A DNA stretch of 19,278 bases from Frigidibacter mobilis (GCF_001620265.1 NZ_CP012663.1:1-19278); one strand, 5' to 3'. Numbered from the stretch's first letter, positions 1-7,213 are shown. The notes: a model not told the origin generated them from the letters alone. Numbers and translations are program-made.

Positions 1-1808
1 GGGCCGCCCGCCTGCGGCGGGCCAGCCTGCAAATCCTCGGCCTGACCCTGCTGCTGCGCCTGCCGGTGCTGTGGGAATGGGTGTCTGACGTGCCGACCGC
101 GCCCGCCCTGTGGTTGCGCTTCCTGAATTTCCAGTTTCTGACCTTCCCCGGCATTGTCGGGCTGTTCGGCGCGGCGCTTGCGGCCTTCCCCCTGTGGGGC
201 CTGCTGAAATTCATCGGCTGGGTCTGGCGCGGCCTGCGCTATCGCCGGCCGGCCGGCGACCGCCTGCCGCCGCTCAGCGACAATTACGGCAGCGCCCGCT
301 ATGCCGACCTGCGCACCGATCCGCCCGAGGGGGATACCGGCGTGTTTTTCGGGAAAAGCAGCCATCCCGACTTGGGGGGCGTGCCGCCCGCCGATCAGGC
401 GGGCGGGCCGGTGTTCTCCAAGCCCGAGAACCATACCCTGATCGTCGCGCGGACGCGGACAGGGAAGGGAACGCGGATCATCGTGCCGACCCTGCTGGAT
501 TATGACGGCAGCGCGGTCGTGATCGACCCCAAGGGCGAGAACGCGGCGATCACCGCCCGCGCCCGCAAGTTCTTGGGGCAGGAGGTGCATGTCATCAATC
601 CGTGGAATGTTCTGGCCGCCACCTTCGCGGCGCGGCAGATACCGCCCGCGACCTTCAATCCGCTCGACATGCTGGACCGCAACGATCCGAACGCGGTCTC
701 GCTGGCGCAAACGCTGGCGCGGGCCGTTTGCCCATTCAGCCCTGACGACAAAGACAGCTTTTGGCAGGGAGCTGCCGCCTCTGTGCTGACGGCGGTGTTC
801 CTATGGATCACCGACCAGCCCGGCGAGACCAAGACGCTCGCCGCGCCCGCGAGATCATCAGCCTCAGCCGCAAGGATTTCACCGCCACCTATCTGGTGCC
901 GATGGCGGCGAGCAGCGCCTTTCACGGCGCGATCCGCGAAATGGCCAGGCCCTTTATCGACCTCGCGGACGAGACCTATTCCGGCATCATGGCGAACCTG
1001 TCGGAGAACACGAAATTCCTGTCTGACCCGCAGATCAAGGCAGCCACGGCAAGGTCGAGCTTCGACATGGCCGACCTCATCCGCAAGCCGACCTCGGTTT
1101 ATCTGGTGATCCCGCCCGACCGCATCGACACGCAGCGCACCTGGCTCCGGCTGATCGTCGCTGCCGTCATGAACACCCATCGGTACTATCCGCTCGATCA
1201 GCGGCCGGGGCATCGCTGCATGGTGCTGATGGACGAGTTTCCCGCGCTTGGCCGCATGCCGGACATGCCGAGCGACATCGCCACCATGGCCGGCTATGGC
1301 ATCGACTTTACCCTCATTGTTCAGGGCATCGACCAGCTGAAGGATCACTACGGCAAGGGTGCGGCCGCCCTGCTGTCCAACTGCGCCTACAAGTGGTTCT
1401 GCAATGTGCAGGACCTTGAGAGCGCCAAATACCTCTCCGAAACCCTTGGCAAGACGACCGTGCGCACGCTTGGGCAGTCCGAGGGCGAGAACCAAGGCCC
1501 GGCGGCGCGTCAAAGAGCGCGGCAAGAGCTACGGGGAGACCGGCCGGCTGCTGCTGGCCCCCGACGAGGTGCTGACGCTGGGCCGTGACGTGGCGATCGT
1601 GCTGAACCCCGAGGGCCACCCCCTCTACGTTCACCCCGTCGATTACTGGCAGCTGAAGGACGCCTTCCGCCACCTGGCGGGGCGGACGCTCCGGTTCACG
1701 ACGCTGCGCTTCGATGAAAACCCCTATCATGAGGCCGGCAAGAAGAAGGCGGGGCAGGGGGCGAGCAGAAGAAGCAGGCCCCGCCCAAATCCAGCACCGG
1801 CCCCATGA
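1..1808 (+). pseudogene. traG: VirD4/TraG-type conjugative coupling ATPase, 5' end outside window, frameshifted
   Basis: Type IV coupling proteins are inner-membrane ATPases that bring the relaxase-DNA complex to the secretion channel. The frame is already open at base 3, so the start lies upstream of the window. Two hydrophobic segments (about 40-75 and 105-235) precede the ATPase. The Walker A region is seen as ARTRTGKGTR near 447-477, followed by VVIDPKGEN near 518-545; Walker B is MVLMDEFPALG near 1221-1253. The C-terminal region has the family's GETGRLLL and HPVDYW blocks. As given, the frame breaks near 846 and again near 1504 and 1521. Adding one base in each G/C run restores TLAAAREIIS and a GASKSAGKSYGETGR-like reading. 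The stop overlaps a downstream ATG (1805) in an ATGA arrangement. No VirB genes are present, so it must serve a transfer channel encoded elsewhere. Confidence 0.88.
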
Positions 1809-1983
1809 GCCGGCGGCGGCGCTGTCCATCCTTGGCCTGGCCGAAGGGGCCACCCCTGCGCAGATCAACGCCGCCTACAAGCGCCTGATCAAAAAATTCC
1901 ACTCTGACGCGGGCGGCACGGACGGCCTGGCCGTGCTCCTGAACGAGGCGCGCGCTGTGCTGCTGGGAGGGAAGGCCGCATGA
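1714..1983 (+). CDS. Short J-domain-like protein with HSD in place of HPD
   Basis: The C-terminal 50 residues (SILGLAEGATPAQINAAYKR and following) match the helix II-loop-helix III part of a DnaJ domain. The loop tripeptide reads HSD (in KKFHSDAGG) where chaperone J domains need HPD to stimulate Hsp70. Short J-like genes of this kind sit beside coupling-protein genes in some alphaproteobacterial conjugation operons; a role in transfer is inference. The open frame begins at 1714, overlapping the coupling protein by 95 bases. I think the natural start is ATG 1805, which overlaps the traG stop as ATGA; it joins the J frame if one G is missing near 1821, giving MSRRRRLSILGL. The end overlaps another ATG at 1980 after a strong GGGAGGGAAGG. 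Confidence 0.6.
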   Translation: MKTPIMRPARRRRGRGRAEEAGPAQIQHRPHEPAAALSILGLAEGATPAQINAAYKRLIKKFHSDAGGTDGLAVLLNEARAVLLGGKAA

Positions 1984-2113
1984 TTTCTGCCCCGAAATCC
2001 CCCCTGTTGTGGTACAATCCCGCCTGCTCGCTGCCAAACCGAATCATAGCCGAAGGCGTGGCGGCGGGCATTTTCCCGCAGCGGAGAGCACGGGCCGCAT
2101 ACGACCCTACCCC

Positions 2114-2162
2114 AAAGCCCGGCCCGTTTCGTGGTATCCTGAAACTTGTGTTGAGGGGCTTT
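2114..2162 (+). other. Candidate oriT core: nic-like TATCCTG in nested inverted repeats
   Basis: TATCCTG at 2135-2141 matches the nic core known for IncP and VirD2-type MOBP relaxases (cleavage after the G). It sits in the loop and start of the right arm of GTTTC (2126-2130) / GAAAC (2141-2145), itself enclosed by AAAGCCC (2114-2120) / GGGCTTT (2156-2162). The position between the coupling protein and the traD-mobC-relaxase genes is where an oriT is expected. A 7-base match can occur by chance, and the classical spacing of nic to an upstream inverted repeat is not exactly reproduced, so this remains a candidate. Confidence 0.4.
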
Positions 2163-2171
2163 GCAAGCCAT

Positions 2172-2552
2172 GGACGGACTGACCGTCCGTCCGCTTGGCA
2201 AGGGAGACGCTTCGCTCTCCCGTTGCATCCCTCTCGATCCGCGTTGACACCGGAACCGTCCGGGGAGCCTTCGTGCTCCCTGCGACCCATGACCGGGGCT
2301 TTGCCCTCGGTACCCACCAAGGCGCATCGCCCTTGGAACCAGACGAGGGCTATCGCGCCCCTCGACCACTCGCCGGAACTTTCGCATCCCGGCACCCACG
2401 ACCAGAGCTTTCGCGCTCTGGACATCGAGCAGGCGGCTTTCAGGCCCCTGCACCCTGACGAGGGATATTCGCTCCCTCGACCCCGAGCAGGACACGCCGT
2501 TCCTGCACCTCGGCCGGGTTTCACCCCGGACCCGACCATGGGGCGGCCATGG
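2172..2552 (+). repeat. Tandem array of about 12-13 short hairpins, period about 28 nt
   Basis: Successive perfect or near-perfect stems of 5-8 bp follow each other with centres mostly 25-30 bases apart. Clear ones are GGACGGAC/GTCCGTCC (2172-2192), GGGAGA/TCTCCC (2202-2221), GGGAGC/GCTCCC (2263-2280), CCAAGG/CCTTGG (2317-2336), CGAGGG/CCCTCG (2344-2364), CCAGAGC/GCTCTGG (2402-2421), GCAGG/CCTGC (2429-2451), CGAGGGA/TCCCTCG (2459-2479), GCAGGA/TCCTGC (2487-2506) and CCATGG/CCATGG (2536-2552). Weaker ones lie at 2250-2263, 2293-2310, 2372-2393 and 2514-2529. Stem sequence differs from unit to unit while pairing is kept. Many loops contain TTCG, ATCG or TTTC, and spacers in the second half follow ACCC(C/T)GA. 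An open frame crosses the region, but the repeated peptide DEGY.-PRP appears in two different frames, so structure rather than protein seems conserved. Confidence 0.75.
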
Positions 2553-2603
2553 AGCCGGCGACAAGACAGGCGAACGCAACCGCAGTCAAAGGGGGAGGGA
2601 GGC

Positions 2604-2783
2604 ATGGCGGATGATCTGACGATGCACCGGCGCTTGGCCGATTTGCCCGCCCCTGCGGCGGACAACGACCCGCTGGCCGACGCGCGGCTCATGGCGCGGG
2701 CCGCTGGCTTCGGAGATCGTGTCGATCTTTTCATCATCGCCCGTGCACGCGGCCACCGGATCATGCCGGAGGGCACGGCATGA
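2604..2783 (+). CDS. traD: Small TraD-like conjugal transfer protein
   Basis: This 59-residue protein resembles the short TraD proteins found just upstream of mobC/relaxase genes in alphaproteobacterial mobilization modules (not the F-plasmid coupling protein of the same name). The centre, with DPLADARLMARAAGFGDR, and the end, with ARARGHRI, are its recognisable parts; no catalytic motif is visible. The start at 2604 is supported by GGGGGAGGGA ending 3 bases before the ATG. The same frame is open back to 1980 through the hairpin array, but that upstream stretch looks non-coding. The stop overlaps the mobC start as ATGA, so the two are translationally coupled. Its exact role is unknown to me; an accessory DNA-processing function is inferred from context. 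Confidence 0.6.
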   Translation: MADDLTMHRRLADLPAPAADNDPLADARLMARAAGFGDRVDLFIIARARGHRIMPEGTA

Positions 2784-3226
2784 CGGATACGCCCCGCCAG
2801 CCCCGCCCCAAATCCGAGGCCCGGCAGCGCACCGATCGGCTGTTTGTCCGGCTGACGCCCGAGGAAAAGGCGATTTTCCTCGGGCGCGCCGATAAGGCCG
2901 GCCTGACGGCCGCCGCTTTCCTGCGGGCGGCGGCGCTTGGCGACGCCGGCCCCCGCGCGCAGAAAAGGGTTCCCGCCGATGCGCAGGCGCTGCGCGAGGT
3001 GCTGGGGCACCTCGGCAAGATCGGCGGCAACCTCAACCAGATCGCCCGCTATCTGCACACCGGCGGCAGCACCGAGGTGGTGCTTGGCGATATTCGGGAC
3101 GTTCTGGCCGACCACGCGCGCATCCGCGACCGTCTTTATGAGGCGCTTGGCAAAGTGCCGGATCACGCCCGCCCGAGCGACCCCACCCAGACCCCGCCGC
3201 CGAAGCGGCCACCGCCGCAGCGATAG
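2780..3226 (+). CDS. mobC: MobC/TraJ-like relaxosome accessory protein
   Basis: MobC-family proteins bind oriT beside nic and help the relaxase open the strands. This one has 148 residues. The N-terminal third contains the ribbon-helix-helix-like stretch TDRLFVRLTPEEKAIF followed by AAAFLRAAAL. The central GHLGKIGGNLNQIARYLHTG block is the hallmark of bacterial mobilization protein MobC (N-L-N-Q-I-A). The C-terminus is a proline-rich, basic tail (from about residue 128). It overlaps traD by four bases and ends 10 bases before the relaxase start, so the three form one operon. The frame is intact, unlike several neighbours. It would be expected to bind near the candidate nic at 2135-2141 or the hairpin array; that is inference. 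Confidence 0.85.
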   Translation: MTDTPRQPRPKSEARQRTDRLFVRLTPEEKAIFLGRADKAGLTAAAFLRAAALGDAGPRAQKRVPADAQALREVLGHLGKIGGNLNQIARYLHTGGSTEVVLGDIRDVLADHARIRDRLYEALGKVPDHARPSDPTQTPPPKRPPPQR

Positions 3227-3235
3227 GGCGCGGCG

Positions 3236-4780
3236 ATGATTGTCAAAGGGGGATCACGGGGCGGGCCGCAGCAACTGGCCGACCATCTGCGCCGCACGGA
3301 CACGAACGAGCGCGTCGAGGTGCTGGAATTGCATGCCGGCACCGACGACCTGGCCGCGACCTTCCGCGATTGGCAAGTGCTGTCCGAGGCGACGCGCGGC
3401 AGCAAGGGCCTGTATCACGTCAACATCGACCCCGACGCCCGCTATGTCATGACCCCCGACCAATGGGCGCGGGCCGTGGAGGTGCTGGAACAGGAGCTGG
3501 GCCTCACCGGCCAGCCCCGCGCCGTGGTGATGCACGAGAAAAAGGGCCGCCAGCACATCCATGTGGTGTGGGCGCGCACCGACCTTGAAACCATGACGCT
3601 GCGCGATGACGGTTTCAACTATGACGCTCATGAACGGGCCAGCCTGCGCATGGAGCAGGAGTTCGGCCATGAGCACGTCCCCGGCAAACACGCCAAGCGC
3701 GACCGCGAGAAACAGCCTGACTTCCCCCGCGCGGAAATCACCCATGCCGAATGGCAGCAGGCCGAGCGGGCCGCCCTGTCCATTGACGAGCGCAAAGCGC
3801 AGATTACCGCCATCAAGGAATCCTGCGACAGCGGCCCCGCCTTCAGGGCGGCCCTGGACGAGGCGGGCTATGTGCTCGCGCGCGGCGATCGACGCGGTTT
3901 CGTGCTGGTGGACGCGGAGGGCGAGGTTCACGTTCTCGGCCGCCAGATCGGCATGCGCGCGGCCGAGGTAAAGGCGTTCATGGCCGATGTGGACATGGAC
4001 GCTCTGCCGTCCGTCGCGGAGGCGCGGGAGCATCAGGAAGCGCGGCAGGCCGCGCCCGTGCCGGAAGCCATATCGCCTGATCCGGCGCCACCGGCGCCGG
4101 AGGCTTCCGCCCCTGAAAAGCCCGCCCTGTCCGCCGTCCAGATGGATCCGCCGCCGATCGAGGATCTGGCTCCCGCGCCCGAGGCGCGGAAACCGGATCT
4201 CGATCCTGCCCCCCTTGATCCCCTTGTCGCGGCCGCGCTCGCCGCGCGGGAGCGGGAAGAAGCCGACAAGCTGGCGGCCTGGCACGCGGCCGAGACCCGC
4301 CAGCTTGAGCGGGCGCTGCTGCGCGAGGTGCAGGACAAGCTGAAGGCGCAGGACGCCCTTGATGCGGCCGAGCGCCGGCGCTTCGAGCGAGAGATGAAGG
4401 AAAAGCAGCGCGGCATCCTCGGCTACATCGAGGCCCTGCAAAACCGCCTGAATCCCGGACGCGGGGCCGAGCTGCGGCAGGCCCGCGAACAGGCGCGCCA
4501 GCAGCTTCATGCCCGGCAGGAGATCGAGCGGCGGGACATGCAGGTGCTATGGGAACAGACCAAGGCACAGGAGCTGGAAGCCCTGGCCGAGCGCCACGCG
4601 CAGCAGATGCGCGAGCAGGCCGGCCGCTTCGAGGAAGACCGCAAACGCTATGCCGAGGATACCGAGCGTTCGCGCCGGCTGTTGGAACGCATCGAGGAAG
4701 AGCGGCGCTTGCGCGAGCGGCAGGAACAGGAGCGGTGGGGCAGGGGAGACCCGCCCGGCGGCGGAGGGCGGACAAAGTAG
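3236..4780 (+). CDS. Relaxase (MobA/VirD2-like mobilization nuclease)
   Basis: Relaxases nick oriT, stay covalently bound to the 5' end and pilot the strand through the coupling protein. The N-terminal domain (about residues 1-150) starts with MIVKGGSRGGPQQLADHL. It contains the metal-binding histidine motif, H100 then H107-I-H109-V-V-W, in MHEKKGRQHIHVVWART, typical of the MOBP-like nuclease fold. No tyrosine occurs before residue 60, so the usual N-terminal catalytic tyrosine is not obvious; Y60 or Y70 are the first candidates. Residues about 265-335 are rich in proline and alanine, and about 335-505 form a charged coiled coil rich in Glu, Arg and Gln. The start at 3236 follows mobC by 10 bases. 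The TAG at 4778 is probably premature: one extra G near 4760 would join the frame to 4781-5142, giving 635 residues. Confidence 0.88.
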   Translation: MIVKGGSRGGPQQLADHLRRTDTNERVEVLELHAGTDDLAATFRDWQVLSEATRGSKGLYHVNIDPDARYVMTPDQWARAVEVLEQELGLTGQPRAVVMHEKKGRQHIHVVWARTDLETMTLRDDGFNYDAHERASLRMEQEFGHEHVPGKHAKRDREKQPDFPRAEITHAEWQQAERAALSIDERKAQITAIKESCDSGPAFRAALDEAGYVLARGDRRGFVLVDAEGEVHVLGRQIGMRAAEVKAFMADVDMDALPSVAEAREHQEARQAAPVPEAISPDPAPPAPEASAPEKPALSAVQMDPPPIEDLAPAPEARKPDLDPAPLDPLVAAALAAREREEADKLAAWHAAETRQLERALLREVQDKLKAQDALDAAERRRFEREMKEKQRGILGYIEALQNRLNPGRGAELRQAREQARQQLHARQEIERRDMQVLWEQTKAQELEALAERHAQQMREQAGRFEEDRKRYAEDTERSRRLLERIEEERRLRERQEQERWGRGDPPGGGGRTK

Positions 4781-5142
4781 GCGGCTCGCGTTTCTTGCAA
4801 CCAGAACCGGGCCGATCACAGGAACAACAGGTTGCCACCGACGATCCGGCCGACCGCGAGGATGACGACGAGGACGAGGAAGAGACCGCGCATTTCGGTG
4901 TGCGCGGGCTGGAATCGCGCTTTCTCGCGCCAGTGCGGCGCATGGTGTCGCGCTTCTGGCAGGCCCCGCCTTCCGCTGTGCCGCGCGCGCCGGCGCAGCC
5001 CCGAGGGCTGCGGGCCTTGCTCACGCGCTTTCTCATGCCGTCGCGGTTTCGGCGGCGGCCGGTGGCACCGCCGCTGCCACCAGAGCAGCCGTCGCGGCCG
5101 CTGAAATCGCGGTTTGATCAATCGGCGGGGCCGAAATTATAG
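4781..5142 (+). pseudogene. Probable out-of-frame C-terminus of the relaxase
   Basis: This open frame continues without interruption from inside the relaxase gene to a TAA at 5140. It has no convincing start of its own: the only nearby initiator is TTG at 4795, and GGAGGG lies 26 bases upstream, too far to use. It encodes an acidic patch (DREDDDEDEEE, about 4852-4884) and then a basic, arginine- and proline-rich tail with two RFL-type blocks. Because many genes in this window have lost single bases in G/C runs, I read it as the real C-terminal 120 residues of the relaxase, displaced by one missing base in the G-rich stretch 4757-4768. It could instead be a small separate protein. Confidence 0.55.
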
Positions 5143-5180
5143 GGGGGGATCGCCACAGGGGCGGTGCCACCATCCCGCTT

Positions 5181-5578
5181 CTATTTGGTGCGGTGCCCGT
5201 CGCGCCACCATTCTTGAAGCCCGCTCGGCCAGATCACGGCCGGCCCATCCTCGCGGTGCCGCTTGCCGTGCTGATACCACTCTTCGGTGCCGTCCTTCCG
5301 TTTGACGGCGGGGCCGCCGTCACGGTGCAGCCGGCCTTCAAAAAACCAGAACTCTTCGCCGCTGGGGCGCACGAGGGCAGGGCCATCCTCGCGGTGGCGC
5401 TGTCCGTGGCGATACCATTCCTCGGTGCCGTCCTCGTGGCTGCCGGGCAGCCAGCGCACGGCGGGGAACCCTCGCAATGCAGCTTGCCGCGCAGCATCCA
5501 GTAATCCCGCTTGCCGTCCGTGTGGAGTTTCGGGCGCTTTAATCTAAAGATGATGGAAAATACTTTTAATATATTCAT
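5181..5578 (-). pseudogene. HREDGPA-repeat protein, single-base frameshift
   Basis: The protein is built of repeats of about 22 residues: an aromatic (often W), a glycine, then HREDGPA or HRDGGPA, then G..E.W. Three to four units are visible. Such repeats resemble MORN/YwqK-type repeats and also occur in phage and symbiont proteins; no activity can be assigned. The N-terminus begins MNILKVFSIIFRLK at 5578 and is basic. The frame breaks at the GGGG run 5463-5466 (CCCC on the coding strand); adding one C restores HCEGSPAVRW and a 132-residue protein. It is convergent with the relaxase and divergent from the prepilin gene. A second gene with the same repeats lies at 6663-7151 on the other side of that prepilin gene. 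No good ribosome-binding site is seen. Confidence 0.65.
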
Positions 5579-5590
5579 GGTTTATTTTAG

Positions 5591-5609
5591 CAACAATCTT
5601 TGATTGTTG
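5591..5609. repeat. Perfect 8-bp hairpin CAACAATC/GATTGTTG
   Basis: CAACAATC (5591-5598) and GATTGTTG (5602-5609) form a perfect stem with a TTT loop, 13 bases upstream of the minus-strand repeat gene and in an AT-rich gap. It could be an operator for that divergent gene or part of a promoter region; no factor is identified. Confidence 0.45.
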
Positions 5610-5643
5610 AAATATTAATCAATTTTTGAAAGAATAAACGTGA

Positions 5644-5870
5644 GCATAAAGAGATTTATGCTTGGGGTTTCACAGCCTCATTACATTTACGGTTGGTATG
5701 TTCCGAGAAACATGCCGCCTTCGGCTTATGGCCGGGAGGCGGCAGTGGCTACGTATAGTAGCCGGATGTCCAAGCCTCGCGGCCAAAGACTGCCGCACCA
5801 TCTTTAAATGTAAATGGTTGTGAACTCCCGTGCCGCCAGCAGGCTTGATCCTGCTTGCGGTCATTCAACC
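5644..5870 (+). ncRNA. Structured leader upstream of the prepilin gene (candidate regulatory RNA)
   Basis: A hairpin GCATAAA/TTTATGC (5644-5661, loop GAGA) is followed by a multi-stem domain. Its ends can pair as TTACATTT (5681-5688) with AAATGTAA (5806-5813). Inside lie GGTATGTT (5695-5702) with AACATGCC (5709-5716), GCCGCCT (5714-5720) with AGGCGGC (5737-5743 region) around an inner CGGC/GCCG, and GGCTAC/GTAGCC (5747-5763). GCGGCAGT (about 5739-5746) is also perfectly complementary to ACTGCCGC (5789-5796), which competes with the GCCGCCT pairing. Two more small stems follow, GCAGG/CCTGC (5839-5853) and GCGGT/ACCGC (5857-5872 region), before the Shine-Dalgarno. The layout resembles a riboswitch or leader RNA, but I do not recognise a known class; c-di-GMP-I features were looked for and not found. 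Confidence 0.45.
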
Positions 5871-5890
5871 GCGACAGGGAGGGATAGCAC

Positions 5891-6643
5891 ATGCGCGGCA
5901 TGTATCAGGAAGATCTCAGCACCAGAAACCAAGGCTTCACGCTGGTCGAGCTGGCGATTGTCATTACCATTATCGGACTTTTGATCGGCGGGGTGCTGAA
6001 AGGGCAGGAGTTGATTAACAACGCCCGCGTCACGGCGACAATTGCGCAGATCAAAGCCTATCAGGCGGCCATGCTTTCCTTTCAGGATCGCTACGACCAG
6101 TTTCCCGGAGATTTCTCGGTTGCGCTAACCCGTGTGCCGGGGTGCACCACCGACAACTATTGCTCCAATGGTGATGGAAATTCCCGAGTTGGAAATTATT
6201 ATACAGGAGCAGCGATTGGCACCATACAAACAGGGACTGCCGTTCCCGCCGTTGAAACGTCAAACTACTGGAAGCATTTGGCGATGGCCGACCTGATCTC
6301 CGGCGTCAATCCATCCGCAAACCCGGCTAGTCCGGTATTTGGAAAAACGCATCCTTCATCACCATTTGGCGGCGGCTTCATGACCGTTTTCGGGATGCAT
6401 GTTACCGGCTCCAAAGCCGGCTTGTGGCTTGTTCTCTCGAATACGCTGACGGGGACGACGGCCTATCTCCCGAGCGCCCAAAACGTGCTGACACCCGCGC
6501 GTGCGGCGCAGATTGACCGCAAGATGGACGATGGTCGTCCAGATGCTGGCTATGTGCAGTCGCCGGATAACGGCACTTGCGACTCTGGAAGCCCCGGATT
6601 TATCGGGAAAGTGATGAATATGCGAACCAAAAGACCTGCATGA
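5891..6643 (+). CDS. Type IV prepilin-like protein (class III signal, pilin/pseudopilin)
   Basis: The N-terminus has a short basic leader ending in G15, then FTLVE with glutamate at mature position +5, then a hydrophobic helix (LAIVITIIGLLIGGVL). This is the prepilin peptidase signal of type IV pilins and type II secretion pseudopilins. Residues about 40-85 continue as an amphipathic helix. The C-terminal globular part holds cysteine pairs in PGCTTDNYC and near GTCDSG. The start follows GGGAGGG with 7-base spacing. No pilus assembly ATPase, platform protein or peptidase is in the window, so it would depend on host machinery. It could be a minor pilin, a DNA-uptake or mating pilus subunit, or a decoy subunit. 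It lies between two HR(E/D)DGPA repeat genes and behind a long structured leader. The frame is intact. Confidence 0.82.
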   Translation: MRGMYQEDLSTRNQGFTLVELAIVITIIGLLIGGVLKGQELINNARVTATIAQIKAYQAAMLSFQDRYDQFPGDFSVALTRVPGCTTDNYCSNGDGNSRVGNYYTGAAIGTIQTGTAVPAVETSNYWKHLAMADLISGVNPSANPASPVFGKTHPSSPFGGGFMTVFGMHVTGSKAGLWLVLSNTLTGTTAYLPSAQNVLTPARAAQIDRKMDDGRPDAGYVQSPDNGTCDSGSPGFIGKVMNMRTKRPA

Positions 6644-6662
6644 TCGTCTTTAATATTTTCTG

Positions 6663-7151
6663 ATGAACATGAAAATCGCATGGGTGACTTTATTCTCGGT
6701 TATCACGGTGGCCACAGTTGCTTATGTGTGGCCTCAGGAGCCAGCCTTTGTTGTGGCTTCGGACGGCACGAAGTTTTGGCTTGACGAGGGCTTGCCCCAT
6801 CGCGACGGCGCACCGGCGATCATTGCCGCGAACGGCGCGCAATTCTGGCTGCAGCACGGCATCGTGCATCGTGACGACGGACCGGCGATTACTTGGCCGA
6901 GCGGTGCGGAGATTTGGTGCCGTCATGGCCTTCTGCACCGCGATGGCGGGCCCGCCGTCACTTCGGCCGCAGGCCGCAGGGGCTGGTGGATCGAGGGCAA
7001 GCCCTATCGCCTTGATGTGCCTGTGGTCGATCGCCGCAGCGGCGTCGAACAATGGGGATGCAACGGCCAGCCGTGGCAGGGCGAAGAGGCTGCTGTCTGG
7101 CGCACAGTGTCCGGCGTTTCTGCTAACGCCGCGCCGTCACACATCCCCTAA
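6663..7151 (+). CDS. Membrane-anchored or exported HRDDGPA-repeat protein
   Basis: An N-terminal hydrophobic segment (about residues 4-23, IAWVTLFSVITVATVAYVW) acts as a signal peptide or anchor. Four repeats of about 22 residues follow, with the cores LPHRDGAPA, IVHRDDGPA, LLHRDGGPA and a degenerate PYRLDVPV, each preceded by an aromatic-G pattern (FWLDEG, FWLQHG, IWCRHG, WWIEG). The same repeat builds the minus-strand gene at 5181-5578, so the two are paralogues. The gene starts 19 bases after the prepilin stop, suggesting co-transcription, but no Shine-Dalgarno precedes it; ATG 6669 is an equally possible start. A strong terminator follows at 7179. The function is unknown; a surface protein working with the pilin is only a guess from linkage. 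Confidence 0.72.
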   Translation: MNMKIAWVTLFSVITVATVAYVWPQEPAFVVASDGTKFWLDEGLPHRDGAPAIIAANGAQFWLQHGIVHRDDGPAITWPSGAEIWCRHGLLHRDGGPAVTSAAGRRGWWIEGKPYRLDVPVVDRRSGVEQWGCNGQPWQGEEAAVWRTVSGVSANAAPSHIP

Positions 7152-7178
7152 CCGTTTCCTCCCTCCCATGAGGAAAGG

Positions 7179-7210
7179 CCGCCAGCAGCCCCCTGCTGGC
7201 GGTTTCTTTT
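7179..7210 (+). terminator. Rho-independent terminator
   Basis: A perfect 10-bp stem, CCGCCAGCAG (7179-7188) with CTGCTGGCGG (7193-7202), loop CCCC, is followed by TTTCTTTT. It ends the prepilin/repeat-protein transcript. The opposite strand lacks a T tract after the stem, so it should act mainly on the + strand. Confidence 0.9.
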
Positions 7211-7213
7211 AGG

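Noticed and set aside
500..1525. 341-codon minus-strand open frame opposite traG
   Set aside because: Antisense shadow of the coupling-protein gene, which shows family motifs on the + strand.
1980..2603. Open frame from ATG 1980 (good Shine-Dalgarno) running in frame into traD, about 208 extra residues
   Set aside because: The stretch is the hairpin array; its peptide repeats change frame between units and have a composition unlike a folded protein. traD has its own strong ribosome-binding site at 2604.
3254..4510. 418-codon minus-strand open frame opposite the relaxase
   Set aside because: A GC-rich antisense shadow of a clearly coding + strand gene; no motifs and no ribosome-binding site.
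5681..5815. Known riboswitch class (c-di-GMP-I, cobalamin) in the prepilin leader
   Set aside because: The conserved core sequences of these classes were not found; only secondary-structure potential supports a regulatory RNA.
5845..5851. ATCCTGC near the prepilin leader as a second nic site
   Set aside because: It is far from the mobilization genes and is explained as one arm of a GCAGG/CCTGC hairpin.
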